This document shows positions 44,388 to 57,129 of a DNA stretch of 64,000 nucleotides, piece after piece. The notes below the pieces were generated by a model, which was not told where the DNA came from, made no database searches, and saw nothing but the letters and a program-made list of their open reading frames with translations. Positions within the stretch are counted from its first letter, which is position 1; the number at the start of each line of letters is the position of its first letter. The position numbers were made by a program, and so were the translations under genes. Location of the stretch: contig OZ024786.1 in NCBI GenBank assembly GCA_964017065.1, positions 4,317,781-4,381,780 of the forward strand, given 5' to 3'. This DNA is from Haliclona indistincta. Lineage: Eukaryota > Porifera > Demospongiae > Haplosclerida > Chalinidae.

Positions 44388-44563
44388 AATCAACAACGTG
44401 TGTGACTGTTGCTATTATGCATCTAAGGCTACTCGCCCGTTACCTATGAATCGCCATTATGCTTCATGGCTGCACTATACTGTACTGTGTTTTCACTCAA
44501 CACACGCTTATGTAAGTTTGGCCTGCAATGCAATAATGCAACACAGCACTCAGCAGCCACGAT

Positions 44564-45308
44564 TAACCCTCGGCCAGAGGGTTATGGGTAGTTGTTTTGT
44601 CGTTCATTCTATCTGTCCACCGCACTACAGAGAACAGCGTTCACTTCTTTGTCCCAGTTAAAGTATGAACAGGCTAAGCACGTCGACGGCTTGCAATCTG
44701 ACAGGTGGATTTTGCTAAAATGTTTTCTTATTCGAGTTATGGCTGGCTCACCGTGATAGCCTTCTTGGACTCTTCTGAAGACAAAGACACCCATAGTTGG
44801 CTACCCAGACACTTATAGGTTCGATCCATGCTGCAGGACAGCTTGTCGATGCGGAGAGCTCTAGTGAAAAAGCCTATCACCACATGCATCAAAGCCTACA
44901 CTGCCATCTTGCAACGTGCTTGCATAATTGAATTCACGGTAACGCCTAACTGTTTTATACAACACTCTGGTTAACAGTGTGAGGCAGCTATACTAGCAGC
45001 TAGCACATCTGTATGCAGCACTAGCTGTTTCATGTAGTCAATAGTACTATAAACAGCCGAGGGTTTCAAACATCTGCTGATTGATGATGAACTAGAGATG
45101 ATGAAGACATGTGCACTATTATTAGGGAGGCACGGTAGTGCCTACTTATGTAGGGATGGCCAGAAAACAAAATGGCAGCTACAATGCAACTATTAGTGTT
45201 CAAATGCCAATATTTCACTTGCATGGTGGTGAATTACAGTTAGATCTACTCTCTGGCATTGCCCCAACTTTACAGTGTTGCTAAGATTGCTGGTACACGT
45301 TGTTAAAG
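44564..45308. other. Spacer between the two duplication copies
   Basis: No gene supported. Copy 1 homology ends at cacgat, after which taaccctcggccagagggtta begins, an inverted CCCTC/GAGGG hairpin. A GGCACGGTAGTGCC stem at about 45131 resembles GCCACGCGGTAGACGTGGC at 56187. Confidence 0.5.
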
Positions 45309-46092
45309 TAACCAACAGGTAGCTTCAGCCAATTAGACCCAAGCAAATAATCCAGCAACAGTAACAAAGTAGTGGGGGTGCGCACAGCGACGAGGTAGAG
45401 GGTCCGTGAAAATGAGAGGAATTATGTGTGTAGCATCTAGTACATATACCAGGAGCACATGAACAGAAGGAGCGTGCAACTGTAAACTGCATGTTAGTGC
45501 CAACAGAGTTTAGATTCACAGATGTGTGCACAGAACTTCCATATTTGGAAGTTTTTGTGCTTCATTAAATATGTGTGACGTACGTTCTGTGCACGTGATA
45601 CATAATAGAGCTAATAGAACAGGTCAGGTTATCAACTACGATGTACATAAGCTTACAGAAGATTCATGGTCAGTCAGTTGGGACCAGTTCCTTTCAATAT
45701 AAAACTAATCACAGTATATCAACATATCAAAACCGAATCAACTCATTTTTCACTACTAACGCTAGTTGCACTCAAATTGACCAACAACCACAGATTCCAA
45801 ACAAGAGATACAAAATCAACAGTAATGCGTGTGATACACGGATCTTACGAGTCACCGAGAACATGTACATGCAGTGGCAATACACGACAGCAAGTCTGAC
45901 ATCTCAAACAACACGAGGGACAACTATTAAGCTCTAAGTAAGAAAGAGAATCAATGGACGAGTTCTAGTGCTGTATGCTAGCGCCATTGAGCCATGGCTT
46001 ACGATGGAACGCATTGGGAAGTCATATACACATAATAACCTAAAAACATAACAATACACCCACGAAGGAGGTAGGCGGAGGACCGTGACTCA

Positions 46093-46670
46093 AGCCCCGT
46101 TTACACGACGCGTTTCCGGTTTGGAAGCTAGCTTAGTTTGAAGCGCGCTTCGTGTGGACGCTCCAAACCGGTTACTAAACCGGACTAGTTACTCCACATC
46201 CGGAGGTGGTTTGAAGCTAACTTGAAGCGCGCTTATCGCACGTGTGGACGGGTCAAGCTAGCTTAGCTAGTCGTTGTCGCGGTTAAACATACATGTGCAG
46301 CCAACACAAGCTGCTTGTTAGTGAATACAAGCCTGGGGTAAGCTAGACTACTCCGTGATTTAGCTGCACGCGCCATGGGCTTACTTTTGTTGCTCGAGCA
46401 CGTTTCTTCACACAGATACAGTAAGCTCCTTGTTGGTTGTAAATAAATAGACAAATACTCGTGGTGAGTGGCTAAGACAGCTTTACATAGACCATTGAAG
46501 CCTATGTGCCGTGCTCTGCCCTTCGCCATACGCCATATTGTACAAGCTAATCTATTTCCGTTTACACGTACAATGTGGTTAATCCACGTTTATCGCTTAC
46601 GTGTGGACAAAACTAATGCGCATTCCAAACCAGTTTGATTAAGCTGGCTTTAGTACGTGTAAACGGGGCT
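46093..46670. mobile_element. MITE with AGCCCCGTTTACACG ends, 578 bp, copy 2 only
   Basis: AGCCCCGTTTACACG at the left is inverted as CGTGTAAACGGGGCT at the right. Copy 1 has the uninterrupted gtgacctacagtag near 32188, so this is an insertion into copy 2 after duplication. The target duplication is short or unclear (flanks ctca and ctac). Several internal AAGCTAGCTT and CAAACCGG words are themselves inverted. The 88-codon frame inside is not supported. Confidence 0.85.
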
Positions 46671-46904
46671 CTACAGTAACAAATTGCTATACCAGAGACT
46701 AGACAGTATGAACATTTGTACCACACTAACCAAGTCGCTGTGTCCTAACTAAAACACAAGAACGGGACACAGCTGCTACGACACTTCAAGGTATACATAA
46801 TATTAGAGTATAGTATAGTGATATTGACCAATCAGATTGACTAGCTACTAGGGTCTATTTCACGTAGAACCGAGGTGTTCTTCATAGACACCAGGCGTCT
46901 ATGA

Positions 46905-47004
46905 ACTATAATACACTACAAACTACACTATGAGCAGTATTATACTACACTATAATACACTACAAACTACACTATGAGCAGTATTATACTACACTATAAT
47001 ACAC
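46905..47004. repeat. 44-bp minisatellite, about 2 units (copy 2)
   Basis: Counterpart of the 18-unit array at 32412-33194, with identical flanks. Confidence 0.95.
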
Positions 47005-47455
47005 TTGTACGTGTACGACACATATGTACGTGTACATGCAGTGGTAATTAATTGATACATGTACATAGACAACAGCAAGTCAACATTCATTTGTGTGTAG
47101 CAGCACTCACCAGTGATAGAGTGTGGGGGCAAAAGCCAAGAGGGTGGAGCCAACTGCAGAAAATAAAAAATGGTAAGTATATGGTACTGTAGGTTTGGTC
47201 AACAAAACCTAAGTGAATTAAGGCAGCCGTAAGCTAACAAGGCATGAAACGTACAACATATGATGAAGACATCACCGCGCACATGGACAATTCAAGGCTC
47301 CAGTTAGAAGCTGATGGACAGGTAGTAGACAAATGCATGACTACACACTAACCAAGTCGCTGTCTCTCAACTAAAAACACAAGGATCACAGCACAGCTAC
47401 CAGGCACGCACATCAAGGTACATATTATGTGTGAACAGGTTATCACTGCAATGTA

Positions 47456-48051
47456 TCAAGGGCGTATAGAGAGAAGAGGGCATGCAACGCCAATACAGGC
47501 AATACAAACATCTAAATTTTTATTGTTACTAAAAATAGTCATTTCCGGTATCAATTATTTTTGGAATATACGGGGAGAGAACGGAATCTGACGTCACATG
47601 TTTTCTCAGTACATTGTATGCGAGTACTAGAAGAACAGCAATGCAACACTACGACGCCACGCGGAGCACAACAACTGAAACGAAGAAGGATCGTAAATTC
47701 TTCGCCACTCTTTGATACCGCCCGTCGTTTGTTGCTACAAAAGTGTTCCGATTCAGGTCACGGTTCTCGCGAAAGTGCAGTGAGTACGATGGTAGTCGAG
47801 CCCGTGAGCTCTCCGACAGCGATAGCCAGTACTTAGTAGCCAGCCAGTACTTTATCAGCCATGTGGTTTAGCAGCCTGGGCGATCACGAGTACAGCGTTT
47901 GGCGGGCGAATTCGCGCGCTACAATGACGCAATTAACGTTTAATGGACTTAGCGTGATGTCACATCCGCGTGGGCGGCAAACTATCTTTAGTAACAATAA
48001 AAATTTAGATATCTAAGCGTTGCATGCCCTCTTCTCTCTATACGCCCTTGA
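47456..48051. mobile_element. MITE, 596 bp, homologue of 33646-34241
   Basis: Same TCAAGGGCGTAT termini and ATGTA flanks as copy 1, so it inserted before the segmental duplication. It differs from copy 1 by a few substitutions. Confidence 0.8.
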
Positions 48052-51000
48052 ATGTATACAATGACCATCAGCTTAAAGTAGATTCTATTCAATAATGGTG
48101 AGTCAGTTTGGACCAGCTCCTTCCAATAAAGAAATTAAAAAGGATTTCTAACGAAATCAAAAGGATATAGGATAAATAAATTTACCACTGATCCAGAATG
48201 TAAACCAACAAGAAACTAGAACAGAATGGTAACTAAAATGCTAGGATTAATATATCATTACTATACTAACTGTCACAGAAGTGTCATAAGTGAACATGGT
48301 TAGAAAGAGGGAGGAAATCTGCACACACGTGCGCATAACAATACACAAGCTATCAATAAGACAGACAGTGAGAACATGATAATATCAGCAACAAGCTTGA
48401 AGCTAGACAGTAGTTCAGTATACATATACATTTACAGCTAGACAGGTAAGTTACTAAACAAGGCGTCAATACTAGCAATTGCAGGTGAAGGCCAACTAAG
48501 AGTAAGTGTAGAATGATCCTCTCTGCCTATGTTAGTCAAATTACAAATAGTAATTCTATGTGGTTCTGAAAATAATAATGTTTAAGTGATACAAGTTGAC
48601 ACCTTCCAATTGCAAATGACCTTTAAGCCAGCATTTTAGTGCTGTTTTGAGTTAAGCAAAAACCATTTACTGTTTGATTGTAAGGTAGGTCTTTGTTCAT
48701 CTCACGAAGTTTGGAGGCTTATCTTTGATCCATGCTAATGTAGGAAGCCAAAAAGGACAGAAATTTTAGTGTTTTTGAGTTGAAAATCGCTTTAAGCTGA
48801 GAATTCAACAGCTTTGCGAGTTAAGAAAAACCCCTGGATATATGGATAGCCGAATACATGTAGTTTTTACAAGTTTTTTAACTAGCGTGATACGTCCATC
48901 CATGCGCAAACGCAGTCGTCGAGAACACCAACTTTTAGCTGTCACTTCGACTCTCTGCCGTGTTATAATGATATTCATCCAATATGAGCGTTTATCGATT
49001 ACGCATTTCTGAGTGCGCTACGCGCTGCTAATCGTCGAGCGGCAAGAATGGCACCGATCAAAATCTGTGTTTTGCGCTTTGCCCGTTCTTAAGCGTGCTT
49101 CTGCAGCATAGATACTAGCTAAGCTCGAGGAAATAATAACCACTAAGCCTCGTTGTGGCGCTAGACAGTGGCTGCTGTGTCGTAGGTGTGGTTCGTCGTG
49201 ACGTCGTACAAATTGTTATGATGTCACAAACATGGCGCTATTGTACTAGCTTCAATGGGAGAGAGCTGTAGAGCATCGTGTGTCTTGTATTTTCTCATGG
49301 TCAAAGTTGCAATCTGCATTAATGCAATAGAAATAGCGATGTAGAAAGTTTTGTTGACTAAATTAAAAAATCAGATGAGTGCCCTCTTTAGGCTGTAAGC
49401 ACTGTATAATTTAGTATTATTTTATGAATATTTAATTAGCCAAACTGTTAATCGTCCTCTTAAGGTTATACCAATGGCAAGCAAGTGCCGTTCGCAAATT
49501 TTGACAACAAAATGTAGCTCATCGATAATTATGATTAATTTAGTTTCATAAAAATTAATACTATTCTTTATCTACCTACTAGTGTATGAGCGACTCTTGT
49601 GCGTGCTCCGGTTTCATCAGGAGAATCGTTTAGTTGCAGTGACTAGAATCGCTATTCATTGCGTGTAACAAAGGCATGATCACATGATAGAACAGTTGCC
49701 ATGACAACAGAAACCGACAAACGAACAATATCGCTTACAATAGGTAAGTGTAGTGTAGGCAGTGTTTGACAAAGATATTTAATGTAACAAAGGTACATGT
49801 AAAAGACAGCTAATTATAAGGCTTACAATAGGTAAGGTAGTGCTAATTAAAAGGCTTACAATAGGTAAGGTAGTGTTAATTATAAGGCTTACAATAGGTA
49901 AGGTAGTGTTTGACAAAGATATTCAATGTAACAAAGGTAAAAGACAGCTAATTATAATAAGGCTAATCAAAGTAATTATTCACAGTATATCAACACCAAT
50001 TTGAGGAATCAACTCATTTTTCACTTCTAAAGCAAGTTGTAGTTAAATTGACTAGCAACCACAGATTCCAAACAAGACATACAAAATGAACAATAATGCA
50101 TGTGATACACTGATCTTACGAGTCACCGAGAACATTTACATGCAGTGACAATACATAAAGTCAACATTCATTCATTGGTAGAAGTACTCACCAGTGTGAT
50201 GAGGGCCGGAACAAAGAAGAGGGGCGGAGCCAACTGTAGAAAGAGAGAAATAATAAACAGAAGTAGATTTAGTCAACAAAACCCAAACAAAAGCAGCAGT
50301 AAGCTAGCAAGATATGAAACGTACAACAACACAGTGAACTGGTCGTCGTATACATGGACAATACAAAGAGACTTTAAACAGCAGTGTTAGGAGAGGCAGT
50401 AAGGGAAGGCAAACTTTCACTACATATTCGTAACACACCACACAGTGGGAAATACAATTAGAGCTTGGTGCACAGCAACTAAGCTAACCAAGTCGCTATC
50501 TACAATTAAGACAACCAAGTGTGTTAGTCTACACACTAACCAAGTCGTTGTCCCCTATCTAAAACACAAGAGTCAGGCCACAGTTGATAGGCACATGGCT
50601 ACGACACAACAAGGTACAAATGTGTGAATAGGCCAGGTTATGCAACTACAATGTGCATAAGCTTACAGGAGATTCACGTCAATGATGGTCAGTCAGTTGA
50701 CATTATGCTACACGTGTAAGTATGAACACACTAACAGAGCATGTTTGCTATTACCGATTCAGTTTTCTGAAGCCAATAGGATCAGAGGTTCAGTATACAA
50801 ATAAAAATACCTCCCACACAACAAGAGTCACTGTGAGAGCTAATGTTTCAAGATGTGATTCAGAGGCTTTCTTAGTAGCTTTACATGCTCTATTACACTC
50901 TTGTCTCACGGGACGAAATTTAATCCCAAATCTCCCAATAATCCCATGTAGTTCCCCGGCTGGGGGTAGTGGGGCATAACAATGATAGGCACATAAAACC

Positions 51001-51900
51001 TGCGCTACACTGGGGGAACACTTTAGTAAGTGGCTTCTTATGACACCACTAGGATCACCTTAACAATTGAGACAATCGCACTGGTTGACTGTATACGTAC
51101 AGTACAGAAGGACTGGCGTTCCTGACTTCCTGCAGCGTTTACAAGTAATAATGAACTTAAAAGAACATAATCAAGATTTGAAAAACTCACCAAGAGAACT
51201 GGCTGAGTACAAGAGAACGAAGATTGAACAAGATACAACTTCCTTTGGCTAGCTATAGTCTAGTAGCGTGCAAGAGCAACCGAACGCGCATGTGCAATAA
51301 AAGCGCACTGATTAGAGTTTAGCGAGAACGCGGTTTGCACGCTAGCGCTGTAATGCCTGTGGCAGTGCAGATCTCTGTAGTATGTCTTTGATGAGCTGTT
51401 GCTCTGCATTATTGTATAGCTCCAATATTCATGTATGAAAGGGAAGATTTGATTCTTTTGAAAGGGAAGATTTGATTCTTTTCTGTGAGGAATTTCCGCC
51501 AGTTTCTGTCTCTGTTTAGACGGTTAGACCCTGATACTGTGGATAACCATTGATATTGTAGGCACTAGGCAATACTACATCCTAGGCCTGTTGATTATAT
51601 AATGAAAAGAAATTATAAAACATTTACCTGGCCAGTGAAACTAGTCGACTAAAAATTTTGATCGGTATTATTTTATTGTTAAAATACCTGAGGATATTGA
51701 CTCGTAGAGTATGCTGAAAGGTACATTGGGAGATTCTTGCATCACAGACACTTGAAATCCATAGCAAAATTAATTCTCAATACAGGCATTATTTAATTAC
51801 CAAAGGTATGCTGTAAGAGACAGTATTCCGCCATAACTAATTCTTTAACCTGACCGATAATAGACAAAAATTTCAACAGAAAATAATTAAATATGCCACA
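48052..51900. other. Duplicated sequence of copy 2 without supported gene
   Basis: Contains the unoccupied TTAA sites at 48623-48626 and 49460-49463, the unoccupied TA site near 51250 and the unoccupied 9-bp site at 51341-51349. Possible small minus-strand exons parallel those of copy 1 at 38127-38560. A small tandem duplication (gaaagggaagatttgattct) occurs at 51436-51480 in copy 2 only. Confidence 0.6.
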
Positions 51901-51929
51901 ACAATAGCTATAGAGCAAATAACTGGTGT

Positions 51930-52511
51930 TGTAAGAATGTGTGACAGTGGACAGTTTAGATAGGGGCGTAGAGATGAGAACACTTGACAACACTTGACCT
52001 TTACCCACTGTACAAAGCAAAGCATGTTGCAATTCAAAACAAGACAATAGTTCTTACCTGAGCTTTCTTTAGCTATAGGTGTAGAGCCGTGAACACAACA
52101 CTTGACCTACAGTTCAAAACAGACCATTATTACAATCCAAAACAAAACAATTCTTACCTGAGCTTTCTTTAGACATAAGTGTTGAGACGAGAACACTTGA
52201 CCTACAAAACAGATAATGTTACAATCCAAAACAAAACAATTCTTACCTGAGCTTTCTTTGAATATAGGTGTAGAGCCGTGAACACTTGAAACACTTGACC
52301 TACTGCACAAAACAAAGCATGTTATGATTCAAAACAAAACAATAGTTCTTACCTGAGCTTTCTTTGGATATAGGTGTAGAGCCGTGAACACTGACAACAG
52401 TTGACCTACAGTACAAAAAAGACCAAGTTACAATCCAAAACAAAGCAATTCTTACCTGAGCTTTCTTTAGATATAGGTGAATTAGGTGGTGTTGAGACGA
52501 GAACACTTGAC
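51930..52511 (-). other. Array of six exon-like units with conserved splice signals (copy 2)
   Basis: Counterpart of 40130-40690. All five donors here read GTAAGA, whereas one copy 1 donor is GTAGGA. The first unit is 52456-52511 (56 bases), the fifth is 52058-52106 (49 bases) and the last starts at 51998. The acceptor and donor sequences are retained despite substitutions and small indels between the copies. Confidence 0.55.
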
Positions 52512-52532
52512 CTACTGTACAAACAGACAAAA

Positions 52533-52835
52533 CAGACTCTGTTCCATTGTTCCACTATTGCACTATCAGTGACTCTGTTCTATTGTTCCACTATCTCCTA
52601 ATACACACCATTGCACTACCAATGACTCTGGTCCATTGTTACACTATCTCCTAATACACACTATTGCACTACCAGTGACTCTTTTCCATTGTTCCACTAT
52701 CTCCTAATACACACTATTGCACTACCAGTGACTTTGCTCCATTGTTACACTATCTCCTAATACACACTATTGCACTACCAGTGACTTTGCTCCATTGTTC
52801 CACTATCTCCTAATACACACTATTGCTCTACCAGA
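52533..52835. repeat. Composite minisatellite, shorter copy
   Basis: Counterpart of 40712-41150 with fewer and partly different units. Confidence 0.9.
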
Positions 52836-53380
52836 GACTCAGAGTTATTGACTTGTACAAAACCGATACATAAACACATAATACTACTCACAAGTCTGCA
52901 CAAGTGTATAATGACTTACAAAATAAAAAAATTGTATTTGTATTCTGAGCCATTGTCTAATATCAGTTGCTATTCTGCGTTCATCAACTCTCTCTAGTGC
53001 GGTGATAATAGTGTTCCATGTGTATGGTAGTGTCTCTTCTCATCTCCATTGTTCAAACACCTTAGCAAAGAGCCGTATATGATTGCTGTACTCTGTGTCG
53101 TATGCTTCTAGAATGGGCATATCGATCTGTAACTGTATCCCAACTTCGAACCATTTGACCGGTCTCTTCCGAGCAACATGAGTCATCAGTTCATGCATCT
53201 CTGGACTCTCAGATAGTCAGGAAAGATAAGATCATTTTCACGCATTTTCATTATAATTATTATAACCTTGAGTTGCTGTATGATGAACTGCTGTACCTGC
53301 TAATCTAGTTTCTGTTGTTCCTATAGCAACATAAGAGATCAACTAATACATTGTGGTCTTCATGCAAACTGCCTCTTTAC

Positions 53381-53630
53381 CTTTGATCCACTTGTTTATC
53401 CAGGTCTGCTTAGGACGAGTGGGAAGACCATGACAAATTCCACTATTCATCTTTGGTAAATACTCCGCTGCATGAGGGCTTGTCCCACTATTGCAGAAGC
53501 AAGGGAAGAAGAGATCATTGAGTACTCTGGCGTTGCTGTTGTAATGGAGACCCTGGATGACAGCTGCCACGACACTTGAGACACTGAGGAAGACGACTAT
53601 GAAGGAGGCAGCTATGACATAGTTTGTGAT
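53381..53630 (-). CDS. Membrane-protein exon (copy 2)
   Basis: Same structure, phases and splice signals as 42028-42277, with three amino-acid differences in 83 codons. The first 25 residues form one hydrophobic helix. Family unknown. Confidence 0.45.
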
Positions 53631-53689
53631 CTGACAGATATAAAGCTATCTATACATGTACACTATGATTGAAGTCACATGCACACACC

Positions 53690-53813
53690 ACTCACTCGCT
53701 CACTCACTCACTCACTCGCTCACTCACTCACTCACTCGCTCACACCACTTACGAGCTAACACCACACACTCACTCGCTCGCTCACTCCTCACACCACTCA
53801 CTCACTCACACGC
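53690..53813. repeat. CACT/CGCT simple repeat (copy 2)
   Basis: Counterpart of 42325-42440, with a longer CACTCACT run at the start. Confidence 0.9.
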
Positions 53814-53946
53814 ACATCTAACGTCATTTTAACACTTTATAAAGGGTTAAACGGGATTCAATAACAAAATCAATAGCAATGCAATAACACGATTATAGTT
53901 GAGGAATTGATCGAGGAACAAACATTTAATATTAATTAGTTGAGGA

Positions 53947-55460
53947 TTAGTATATTAGTCGTGATTTTAAAACATCAGCCAATGGTTTATTCTGTCCAAC
54001 AGTTTGAAACAACTCGGAGGCAGCAAAAAGACTTTCTTCCCAGTTTCCACGTTCGACAAGTTCGCACATAAACGGATAATTTTCAAACAACCGTTTTGAT
54101 ACAATCTCCTCATCTTCAGTGTCAGGATAGACAATTCGAGCAATCAATAACCCAAATTGTTTCCAATCCAGCTGAGCATAACACCAATCTTCTTTCACTT
54201 TTTCATACATTTCACCTATGTACATGTTTGCTGCAATGAGCTCTGAAGGTCTAGATCGATCCAAGTCGATCAGCATCACTCTGAATTTTGATTTCTCATT
54301 AACAAAGCATATGTTAGGAAGACGTATGTCCAGATGGGCAACACCATGATCATGTAATTCCTTTATGGCTATTGCAGTGTTACGTACAAAGTCCTCGAGA
54401 CATTGCGTAACTTGGTCACTGCTGAGAGGAGAAAGGAACCTCTTGTTGCGAAAGAATGTAGAATGCAAAGCTACCACAAAAGAAGGAACAGCTGTGTAGT
54501 TCATGCGATGACCTTCGATACAAAATGACGTCAGGTACTCTCTGTCTAATGAATTTGGGAGACACTTCCATACGTACTCTTCACTTTGGAACAATAAAGA
54601 ATGAGGAGTAGGTATTTGGGTAAACTCTCCGTCAACTTGAAGTGCACAACTAACTTCAGCTAATTCTTTACAAGAGAGACGCATGAAATATTTTTTCATT
54701 GGCTTTTCAGCAGAACTCAAGTACCCCAATACATTAGTGAACGCTTCTTCGATTTCAGACTGCACGTTTTCCATCTTTAGAGGTTCAAAAGCGACTTGGA
54801 ACATCATGTTTTTAACACAAGTAAAAGACACGCTCACTTTCGTCACACATGTCTTGAGTTCGTCCGTAGAAGTAGCATACTTGGGAAATGTAAATCCCAC
54901 ACAGTGAGTTACTTCTGGATTTAAACAACGCAACAACCTCAGCTGGTCAATTACATCCACGGCTGTCTGTGATACAGAATTCTTGTAGGGACTCGAGTGT
55001 ATTTCTATCAACAGCAATGGGACATCGAATGGGTCTTCACCATCTTTCCGTAAATAAACAGCACCATCAGGCCTGTTGTGGATCGAGAACAGAAATGACA
55101 CCAGAGTAGAAACGAATGCTTTACATTCAAGGTCTGCTTCATACCTCAACGTCGTGTTAATTGGTAGCAGCAAAGAGAATTGTTCTTCCACCAGCTTTTG
55201 AATCCAAGCAATTGGATCTGTGTTAGCATTCTCTCCGTGAAATACACTCTGTGAGTAAGAATTTCTTTCGGTTGTTGGAAACTTGTAATGTTCAAATAAG
55301 TCTCCAAGGTTGTACAACTCTACACGAGTCTTGAGATTATGTGCATCTAGAATGCTCCAATTGTTAAGCGTGTTCACAAAACTATTGTTAGCGATGAAGT
55401 CAAACGGACGAGACTGACACGATGATGGAGACAGTAACATTATGTCGTTGAGAGGGTGGC
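53947..55460 (-). CDS. Nuclease-like plus kinase-like fusion protein (copy 2), about 500 aa
   Basis: Its 514-codon frame is identical in protein sequence to 42570-44083, and I found no nucleotide difference in the rows I compared. The acceptor at 55461-55462 and alternative ATG at 55440 are conserved. Domains are as described for copy 1: a PD-(D/E)XK-like region with EIH, then a kinase-like region with HLDIRLPN and LIDLD. Flanking sequence upstream (a/c at about 55717) and downstream (t/c at about 53889) does differ between copies, so the lack of change in the gene stands out. Confidence 0.7.
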
Positions 55461-55669
55461 CTACAGTGTAATGAGGATAAATGAAACACAAAAATTAACA
55501 GATATGAAGAGAGAGACTACAGTGGTTTCATGATTTCTTGCAAGGGCGAAGCGTGAAGCGTGCTAATGCATTAAGTATTTGAAGTACTTGCCGCAAGCAT
55601 GAGATCGATAATTGCCTGGATTGGACTGCAGACGCTGCGTGTACTGTCACGGCATTTGTGTCCGGGAGA

Positions 55670-55764
55670 TTTGGTCCACCCGGACAAAAATCTTCAAAAA
55701 ATTTGTTCCGGCAGAACAAAATCTCTGACAATGCTATCGAGATATTTTGGTCCGGGTGGACCAA
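55670..55764. repeat. Hairpin with 20-base arms (copy 2)
   Basis: Counterpart of 44293-44387. Confidence 0.8.
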
Positions 55765-55944
55765 AATCAACAACGTGTGTGACTGTTGCTATTATGCATC
55801 TAAGGCTACTCGCCCGTTACCTATGAATCGCCATTATGCTTCATGGCTGCACTATACTGTACTGTGTTTTCACTCAACACACGCTTATGTAAGTTTGGCC
55901 TGCAATGCAATAATGCAACACGTACAGCACTCAGCAGCCACGAT

Positions 55945-56075
55945 GGACCCAGAATCTCTTGGTATTGTCAAGCAGGAGAGCTCAGTTTACGAGAAGTTCA
56001 TTCAGAAGATACCTTCAATGGTCACAACTATGAAATCAGCCTGCTATGGAAACCATGCACTATGAAGCACCATAC
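55945..56075 (+). pseudogene. BEL/Pao Pol fragment, frameshifted
   Basis: Starting where duplication homology ends, one frame reads ESLGIVKQESSVYEKFIQ and the next frame continues EDTFNGHNYEISLLWKPCT. Together these match the conserved stretch just before the reverse transcriptase of BEL/Pao-type Pol (a W-x-LE-x-GI block, then a YEVSLPWK-like block). One frameshift lies between them. The fragment is about 130 bases long, with no flanking element parts seen. Confidence 0.55.
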
Positions 56076-57129
56076 AGGTGCTGATGCCTTGGTGGAATTG
56101 CATGCATACTGGACATCCTTGGACAACACACAGTAACTGTACAGTATAATAGTATAGCTACAGTATATTAAACCATTTTTATTATGCCACGCGGTAGACG
56201 TGGCATATTTAGGGTTGGGCGGAAAACAAGATGGCGGCTACACTTAGGCTAAACGCAATAATTCACGTATATCTTGGCTGTTGACAACATCAGGGGTATT
56301 TTAACTACCTAGGGGCTATCCTAAGAGGTAAGCGCTTACAATGAGTCTACTAACAAAGACTATAAGGCCAGTTGCTATGGGCATGATAAGATGGCGTCAC
56401 GCCTGGAGGCACTAAGTACGGCACTGCCATATCTTCGCTGTACGGGCGTTTCAAGCTAATCTAACGTTCTCAAGCTCTTTGCACGATTTGTGCGATTATA
56501 AAGAGACCTTCAGGAGCAAAAGAAACCAGGTCTAAGGTGGTAAACCAGTGTTCACGTGGTCACCCGTTTGTTCATCTTCTTTCTTCTTCTTCTTCTTCTT
56601 CTCCAGCCAGCCTAGCGCCGTGGCGAGTGAGCTATTCAAGACAAAACCTACACAGAAACTATACTAGTCGTTGTGAGCAGTGCACCTGATATCTATTTAA
56701 GCCTAAAACACTAGCAGAAGCGAGTATTTCCAGGAAAACAGCGATTTTTGGTCGATAACAGACTCCATTCCATCATTCTGTTTGAACTCCGTTACTAGGT
56801 TACGCCTACTCGCGCACGCCCGTGTATGTAATTATTCTAATACAAGCGCACCTTAGTACAAATTGCTTGGAACGCGAGTCAGACTTGCTGCCACTAGCAG
56901 TGTTCACAGCAGACAACGAGCAAATCATCACTGTTACACTGGATTTGTCTGTTCAGGCGTGTAAGAATGCTAGCTTAAGTTTAGCTAATGTTGCATGGTA
57001 CGTGTTGCATCCATGCAGTGCAGAGTCGATTGCCAGCTAGTGCAGTCAGCTGAAATCAGAGTTCAAGAGGCTCTTTACACTGTATTAGCATAAGTGCAAA
57101 CTAAGTCATTAATAAAAAAAGAAAAGAAA
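56076..57129. other. No gene recognised; TTC microsatellite
   Basis: A TTC/TTCTTC tract is at 56576-56604. A GCCACGCGGTAGACGTGGC stem is near 56187. The 72-codon plus frame at 56822-57040 lacks recognised domains. Confidence 0.5.

Larger units (their letters stand above)
30501..44563. repeat. Segmental duplication, copy 1 (14.1 kb)
   Basis: From taaccaacaggtagcttcag at 30501 to cagcagccacgat at 44563, the sequence is collinear with 45309-55944 and differs by scattered substitutions plus discrete insertions. Copy 1 holds two 583-bp TTAA elements, a 152-bp TA element and 719-bp and 344-bp MULE-like elements that copy 2 lacks, and a longer 44-bp array. It also retains 30805-31708, which copy 2 has lost. 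Confidence 0.95.
45309..55944. repeat. Segmental duplication, copy 2 (10.6 kb)
   Basis: Collinear with 30501-44563 in the same orientation, starting 745 bp after copy 1 ends. It lacks the segment 30805-31708 and five MITEs of copy 1, has a shorter 44-bp array, and carries one 578-bp MITE that copy 1 lacks. Non-coding stretches differ at roughly one or two bases per hundred in rows I compared. Confidence 0.95.
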
